From the NCBI GenBank assembly GCA_032821775.1, contig JAVLRN010000007.1, positions 1,984,001 through 2,048,000 on the forward strand: a stretch of 64,000 nucleotides of DNA. The letters run 5' to 3'. Positions 58,301 to 64,000 of this stretch are shown piece after piece. Source of the stretch: Sanguinoderma infundibulare. Its lineage: Eukaryota > Basidiomycota > Agaricomycetes > Polyporales > Polyporaceae. A model generated the notes under the pieces. It was not told the origin of the DNA. It did not search any database and was given only the letters and a program-made list of their open reading frames with translations. Each line of letters starts with the position of its first letter. The stretch's first letter is position 1. The position numbers and the translations under genes were made by a program.

Positions 58301-59172
58301 AGGGTGACAGCATCGAGGACGGCACGGCCGACCTGGATCCCTCTTCCAATTCTCCCGAGCTGTCATCGTCCGCTCCGCACTCCCGAAGAAGCTCGAACGT
58401 CAGCATGCTTCTGACGGACACGCTTCCCCCCCTGAGCGCCGCGGTCGAGCCACGCGAAGAGGCTCCTGCGGTTCTGCCCCCGATCAATTCTCAGGCTGTT
58501 GGGTACGGCGTGTCCTCTGGGTCGCGCCGACCTTCTCTGAACACGGAACTGCCGCCCATCGCAACCTTGTCGGCGCCTCCCGGTCCGCAGGACGAGCCAC
58601 CATCGCTGGCAGCGCTCAAGCACGCCGAGAACGCAGCGTCACGACGTCGCACATCATCCAACACGTCGGGCTCTGTGACAGGGCGCGGCGGTCGTGGCGG
58701 CAGCGGATCAAAGATTGTGGCGTGCAACTTCTGTCGAGGTACGTCGTCTCATGTTGCAGATGACGAAGATTGCGGTGCATTTTTTTTGACTGATCTCCGT
58801 CTCTCCTCGTCTGGCCACCATCTTTCATGTCGACACACAGCTCGGAAGACGAGGTGCGATGGCGCACATCCCACGTGCAGCAGTTGTTCGCGTCGATCGC
58901 TGCGGTGCAATTACGTGAACGATCCGACCAAGGCGCGGTCAAAGAGCACGACGAGCGGGGGCACGCCCCCCGATGTGTCCGCGTCCGCGTCGTCGCGGTC
59001 GTCGCCCGTTGGACCGTCGTCGGTGTCGATGACACCGCCGAGCCCGCGGTCGGTCGGGAGTCGGCCGCTGAGCTCGCACGATCCAGACATGATGCAGGCG
59101 CCGGCGAAGAAAATGCGGCTCGCGCACGAGCTGAGCACGCCGTCGATCGCGGTGCTCGCCTCCGGTCCATGA
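55388..59172 (+). CDS. septin-type GTPase fused to two Zn(II)2Cys6 clusters
   Basis: Seven exons: 55388-55870, 55929-55966, 56909-57623, 57691-57991, 58049-58102, 58166-58738, 58841-59172; 831 aa with phases closing throughout. Residues ~50-420 are septin-like: P-loop AGRRTGKTS (57-65), LIDTPSLDF (G3 as DTPS, not DTPG), LCVYFLDP, RVNVLPVLARADTL (G4 ARAD) and the septin-unique block YRWGSLDVMDASHC ahead of TLQKYTREYLFEKFR. A Pro/Gln linker leads to two zinc clusters at residues 526-553 (CNFCRSRKLKCDGG...) and 717-744 (CNFCRARKTRCDGA...), each C-x2-C-x6-C-x6-C-x2-C-x6-C. Intron 1 has a GC donor and intron 2 is 942 nt. Splitting into two genes would need an internal start with no promoter; the fusion reading is favoured. 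Predicted role: nucleotide- or assembly-linked DNA-binding regulator. Confidence 0.78.
55967..56908 (+). other. exceptionally long intron (942 nt) of the fusion gene
   Basis: The GT at 55967 and CAG ending 56908 join CAT CT with A TGT to restore HLCVYF, the family's expected sequence, so the splice is well supported. Almost all other introns in the window are 45-75 nt. A minus-strand ATG frame of 220 codons (56808-56146) lies wholly inside; it is Arg/Ser/Pro-rich with no recognised domain. The extra length may be an old insertion. Confidence 0.6.
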
Positions 59173-60405
59173 GCATGAACGATGAATCGCGCACTGACGC
59201 GAGCATTGCGCGCGGGGTCGCCGTGATGTGTAACAGTGTAACAGTGTGTATCGTGACCGCGTGTACACTTTGTTTTCCATCTCGTCTTCCTATAACTCGT
59301 AACTTTTTCTATTCAGGCAAAGGACTGTTACGGATAGCTTCTGATCCGCTTCTGTTAAGTAGAGAGCGTATACGCATAAGATCATATTCCCCAGCTGTCT
59401 TGTTTTGATTACCCACCAATTGCTACCCATGTTTTAGCATTTATCCATTCCCCATATTCTCCCTTCAATTGCTACCAATATCTGCGGCTCGTGGACGCCC
59501 CTCTCCCCTCCTTGCCCCCTCACTACTCTCATGTCATTCTTGGGTCTTTGGATTGCGATATGCTTGTTGTGCATCGGAACTGTACTATAGGCTCTTCTAT
59601 CTTCTGCGTTCCAAGTGCTGGTACCCTCGCTACTGGCCCCATCCGCTACAGTACGCGTACGTGTTGATTGCACACACCTGCCTGGAAAACGATCCTTTGA
59701 ACACCCAGGGACCTCGTTGGCCAGAGACAGAGCTCTAGATGGCCGGACTTGCGACCGGAATCCGACGACGCGGGCAACGTGTCAACGTCGCACGGACTGC
59801 AGTTCACAAGTGCCGCCGCTGTTCTCAAGATGATGCGAAATGTGGCCTGTCCTGCGAGTGTGAAGAGGGAGGTATGAGCTCATGCTGTATATCCGTTCGG
59901 CTCAGGCTGGCGTCGTGTCATGACGGAGAGTCACAGGCATGCATAAAACGCGGCAACGGCTGCCCTTTTTCGACAGCCTTGGCTTATTACCGACGTTCGG
60001 TGCGTCTGCAGACAGCGAGGAGAGTGCTGCACGGCCGACTTGACGTCGACAGATGCTCTCTGAGTGATTTGATGTGGGAGAAAATGGGACCGGTACTAGG
60101 CGGGCTGGAGTGGGACGAGGCTAAATAAGGGCAAGGGTGGCCGGGCGAGCGCGGGGCTTGCCAGAAACAAAGGGGTCGGCAGCGGGGTCTGTTTGCAACG
60201 CCAAGGTTGGCACTGGCATTCTGGCCGTCGACGGACGTCGCGAGCGCAAAGAGTCTTTGATTCCGAACCGCTTTGCGTGCATGCACATACCCCCTCCGCT
60301 GGTCGTCGCTGGTCGCCCGCTCTCCTCCTTTCTTGCGCCGCTCCTTTCGTCTTCCCCATAGCTGTTGATACCCACCTGCACCCGCTCTCCTACTCGCCCG
60401 CCACC
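59173..60405. promoter_or_regulatory. spacer upstream of the second septin-like gene
   Basis: About 1.2 kb. AT-rich 59.28-59.6 kb (probable 3' UTR of the fusion), then TAAATAAG at 60122-60129, a weak TATA-like match, and a C/T-rich leader just before 60406. Confidence 0.45.
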
Positions 60406-62762
60406 ATGTTCTCCTTCCGCCGCAAGCCCGGCAAAAATGCCGAGGACACCTCGCCCATTCGTACCTCGCCCTCCCTCCCCGAGCTCTCCTCCCAGGGCAT
60501 CCCATGGCCCAGCAACCTCGTCGACCTTTCCCAGCTCCCCCAGGACCCACCTGTCCCCCGCGGCGCCGCCAAGACGTCGTTCACGACCGACACTGTGACC
60601 CCCGTTCCATTCCACAAGCCGTGGTCCTCCCCCGGGAAGGCGACTGACAGCCCCACGGGCCCGCCGATCGCGTCTTTGTACCTCTCCCACCCACCGTCCG
60701 CGTTCGAAGCCCGCAAGGTCAGCACCAACTCCACTCGCCAACGCGCGAGCCAGAGGCGCAGCAACAGGAATCCAACCACGTTCAACCTCATGGTGCGTGC
60801 AAACTTGTCTGGTCCACCATCCATGTTCGGTCGCTCACCTCGCCGTGCTCGCTGTCGTCATGCATACGCCTAGGTCGCTGGCGCGCAAGGCACGGGCAAG
60901 ACTTCGCTTTTGCGCCTTATCTTGGACACCGCAGACGTCTCCCCCACGGCCACCGCAGACCAGAAGGTGGCCATGGACCGCTTCCTCCGCGGCTCCCCCA
61001 AGCGTACGGAGGCCATCCAGTCTGCGTGCGTCGAGATTTGCGAGAGCAGGTACGACAGGCTGCTGCTCTCCGTCATCGACACACCCGGCCTCGACTTTCA
61101 GGAGGGCCACGAGCTCAAGCTGGAGCGCCAGGTGTCGACGATCGTCAAGTACCTGGATTCGCAGTTCGCAGACACTCTCAACGAGGTGCGTAGCTGCCTC
61201 TGCTCCCAAGTACATCGCGTCGCTGTGCGAACGACTGGCAGTATGCGTGCCTGGGATCTGACTTCTCGTGCAGGAATCAAAGGTCGTCCGTCAGAGCAAG
61301 GGAGACCAACACATTCATTTGTAAGTCCCGAGCCTGCTTCTAGCGACCTTCCGGATCACCCGCTCACTCCCCATGCCCATGCAGATGTATCTACATGATT
61401 GATCCTTCGTCCGTCATGACAGAGGCCGCACGTCGCGTCCTGTCATCCTTCCCCACAAAGGTCCGCTCGGAAACGACCATCTCCTACAAGCCCCCAGACC
61501 TCACGTCCATGTCGGACGAAACCGACTCCGATGACGAGGAAGACGAGAACGGCCTCACCATGTCCCCCGCAGACATCCGCGTCATCCGCCGGATCGCCGC
61601 CCGCGCCAACGTTCTCCCGGTCATCGCTCGCGCCGACTCGCTCACGGACACGAAGCTCTCTGCCATTAAGAAGGTCGTCCGCCGCGACCTCCGCACCGCG
61701 AACGTCGACTTTGGCGTGTTCGGGTCCGTCGTGGACGACGCGAAGAGCTCGTCCAATGGACACGGACACTCGAACGGCCACGACCAGGCGACCAGCAGCG
61801 AGGAGAGCGCCGACGGCGCGGCGCACACCAACGGCAACGGCCACGCCTCGCCTGAGCCGAGCCAGGAGAACGCCAAGGACGAGCACGAGGAGACGGAGCA
61901 GCAGCGGTCCTCCCGCCCCATCATCAAGCTACGCGCGACGCGGCTCAAGCGCCGCCCGTCCCGCTCCCGCTCCCGCCTCGAGATGTCCGAGATGGCGCTC
62001 GCGGAGGACCCGACCGCGCTCGAGCTCGTGAACGACACGGAGAGCGTCGCGAGCGTGCGCTTCTCGGCGCACATCGTCACCAAGACCGACCTGAGCGCGA
62101 ACATGCCCTTTGCGCTCATCACTCCCGAGCACTCGCGGCGGCGGGGGGCCCTGAAGGCCTCCCTCGGGTTCCCAGAGTCCGCGTCCGCAAGCGTGAACGG
62201 CCACGGGGCCCCGGCGGAGGGGCACGCGGCGGACCGCAGGGACTCGATCGTCGCGCCGTCGGAGGACGGGCATGCGCCGCCCTCGATCGCTCAGAGCATG
62301 ATCATGTCACCGGTCAGCCCGTCGTCCCCGTCGTCGCTGCGCTACCCGTACCTTCAGGGCCCGCCTGCGGACCTCAAGGGGGTGTTCGTGCGCCGGTTCC
62401 GGTGGGGGACGGTCGACGTGCTGAACCCGGAGCACTGCGATTTCGCCGCGCTGCGGACTGCGGTTATGTCGACGCACATCAAGGTTCGCTCCCTCTTTTT
62501 GCTTATGTTAGTGCCGCTTCGTGGAGTTGACGAGCTGATCATCGTGCTTGTGTTTGTTGCAGCTGCTGAAAATCCGGACCAAGGAAGTGCTGTACGAGAA
62601 GTACAGGACGGAGAAATTGCTCGCCAGGCGCGCTACACGCAACATCAGCGAGGACGAGACTCGCAGGTTGCTTGAAGGTGCGTACTGTCAGCCCCAGGTA
62701 GATTCTTGGACTCCCCACCCATGTTCTAACATGCCTGCTCTGTTGCAGATTTGGGATTGTGA
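60406..62762 (+). CDS. septin-type GTPase with long disordered inserts
   Basis: Six exons: 60406-60792, 60874-61185, 61274-61320, 61385-62483, 62563-62677, 62749-62762; 657 aa. The N-terminal ~125 residues are Ser/Pro-rich. The G domain has P-loop AGAQGTGKTS (K138), DTPG (198-201), LCIYMIDP, NVLPVIARADSL (ARAD 330-333) and the septin-unique block RRFRWGTVDVLNPEHCDFAA, ending VLYEKYRTEKLLARRATRN. About 150 low-complexity residues (NGHGHSNGHD, then acidic and Arg/Ser-rich stretches) are inserted after ARAD. Length and layout differ from the core septins Cdc3/10/11/12. It is a paralogue of the GTPase half of the preceding fusion; filament formation is inferred only. The last exon codes just DLGL. 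Confidence 0.88.
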
Positions 62763-63189
62763 TTATCTTTTGGTGCCTGTGTCCGCCAACAGTGCTTGCG
62801 ACTGACTGCTTCTATCTCTCACGATATGACCTTATTTTCGGTCCACCCACAAGGTTGGTGGTGACTCTCTAACATTCACTGACCATATATGCGTATCGCT
62901 CGCTCCACTCCCTCAGCCTCTCCCCCACCTCCTTCTTGCACATTTCTACGTTGACGACACTTACCACTTACCATACCGTTTGATTGCCCTTTATCTGTGG
63001 TTAAAGTCCGGTTTTTCATCTCTCAGCCCGGACAGTGCTGCGGTCCTCTCGCCCGCCCTATCTTATATCTATGTTCTTCGTTGCTGTTTTCGTCGGCCCA
63101 CGCCGACGGTGATGTTGACGATTTCGAATACCTGCTTCATTGTGATACCGGAGGTGCTTGGTGAATGTATGCGTTACACGCAGAGACAA
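62763..63189. other. spacer between convergent genes
   Basis: About 430 bases, T/C-rich, between the septin-like stop and the chorismate mutase stop. Nothing recognised. Confidence 0.55.
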
Positions 63190-63974
63190 TCAGCTCTTCT
63201 GCTTCGATGCGAGCGCGTCTACCTCCTCCTGCGAGAGCCCATCCAATCGTACGAGAAGGTAATCCACCTGCTCAATTGTTCAGATGGATGTTGGCACAGG
63301 CGGCTGCACGGACGTACCTCGACCTCCTTCGTCAATGGGATGATGTAGTGTTCGTACAGCTCTACCACTCCGTCTACATCTATCTTCCGAGCCGCCGAGT
63401 CGTTTAGGGGCTCACCGTCCGGGGTGAAGTTGATGGCGTACAGTGATGCCTTGCTCCGTAGCCTTTGCAGAAGCTTCTTCTCGACCTCCGGTTTGGTGAT
63501 GAGTGCGTCGAGCGCCGCGCGATCGCGCGACTTGATGTGCGGGATGAACGCGGCAGGGTCGTCCCTGAACTTGCTTTCAGACACAAACTTCCCTGCATCG
63601 TCATATCGACCGCACACACGCGCGCGCGCAGTCAGTTCGATGATGATGCGGCGGCGCGACGCGATCTGTCCGGCGTACCGTAATGGACTCGCTTCGAGAT
63701 CGCCTGGAGGACCTCGAAGTCGACAAAGGCCGCGCTCCCGTAGTTGCCGTCGTCCTCGTACTCGTCGTCGCCCGAGATGCCGTGCGCGCGCTTGCCGGCT
63801 GCGAGGGCGAGCGTCGCCTGACGGGTGATGCGGGGCACGATGGACTTTGTGTAGAAGGAGAGGATGGAGGCGTTGACGTTGACCTTGTTCGGGTGCAGGA
63901 TCTGCGGGTGCGGGAAGGGCTTGAGGATGGGCGGTGGGAGCTCGTTGATGTTCGTGAACGGGTATTCGTCCGGA
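63190..63974 (-). CDS. ARO7: chorismate mutase (AroQ type), 5' end outside the window
   Basis: Three exons visible: 63974-63679, 63592-63318, 63267-63190; at least one upstream exon is beyond the right edge. The 216 visible residues match eukaryotic chorismate mutase: [92 protein letters not shown] and the end [19 protein letters not shown]. It converts chorismate to prephenate for Phe/Tyr synthesis; eukaryotic enzymes are usually feedback-regulated by Tyr and Trp, but that site is not checked here. The intron between exons 1 and 2 carries a CGCG/CACA-rich run. Confidence 0.93.
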
Positions 63975-64000
63975 CTGCATGTGCCACCCCGGTCAGCTTC

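Noticed and set aside
57718..59172. A separate stand-alone double Zn2Cys6 gene starting inside the septin reading
   Set aside because: Its open frame begins within TREYLFEKFR, the septin C-terminal block, and there is no TATA or leader-like sequence; the ATG at 57814 would be an internal start. The fusion explains the data better, though cDNA is needed.
1..64000. tRNA genes, CRISPR arrays and bacterial-type operon signals
   Set aside because: No intact A-box/B-box pair or repeat-spacer pattern was seen, and the gene structure is plainly eukaryotic.

Overview
The window is nuclear DNA of a filamentous basidiomycete, most likely an Agaricomycete (polypore/mushroom lineage). It is GC-rich, and nearly every gene is cut by many short introns of about 46-70 nt with GT...AG ends and CTAAC/CTGAC-like branch sites. 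The gene content fits: Rad50 with a zinc hook, Pet127, Arl8, Rpn13, an NRPS-like adenylation protein fused to a ferric-reductase-like membrane module, F-box proteins, and Zn(II)2Cys6 regulators whose finger is split by an intron right after CxxCR. No tRNA, rRNA, CRISPR array or intact transposon was recognised. All exon chains were read by eye from splice sites and reading phase; those called complete give uninterrupted frames.

Layout. 0-17 kb is dense housekeeping: the tail of an M3 oligopeptidase, a universal-stress-protein gene, PET127 (minus), ARL8, RPN13 (minus), an F-box/LRR-like gene, a SCOC-like gene (minus) and a full RAD50. The last two share a 128-bp divergent promoter. 17.1-20.5 kb is gene-poor. 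20.5-32 kb is more accessory: the NRPS-like/ferric-reductase fusion, a seven-transmembrane protein (minus), an unrecognised Ser/Pro-rich protein, a long perfect hairpin, and an aldo-keto reductase. 32.8-37 kb holds an F-box-like gene (minus) and a questin-oxidase/AflY-family gene. 38-45 kb returns to housekeeping: V-ATPase proteolipid, a zinc-knuckle/RS protein (minus), a conserved unknown with nucleotidyltransferase-like acidic motifs, ribosomal protein L17/uL22, and EAF7 (minus). 46.5 kb has a tiny acidic repeat protein. 48-50.5 kb is dihydroxy-acid dehydratase (ILV3, minus), and the right edge is the 3' part of chorismate mutase (minus).

The most striking locus is 51.8-62.8 kb, where three plus-strand genes lie in a row: a Zn2Cys6 protein, a septin-type GTPase whose reading continues into two complete Zn2Cys6 clusters, and a second septin-type GTPase. 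All three Zn2Cys6 clusters carry a phase-1 intron at the same place, just after CxxCR, and the two GTPases share domain plan. A GTPase-to-DNA-binding fusion flanked by relatives of each half suggests a locally assembled regulatory module. Whether the septin half polymerises or senses nucleotide is inference.
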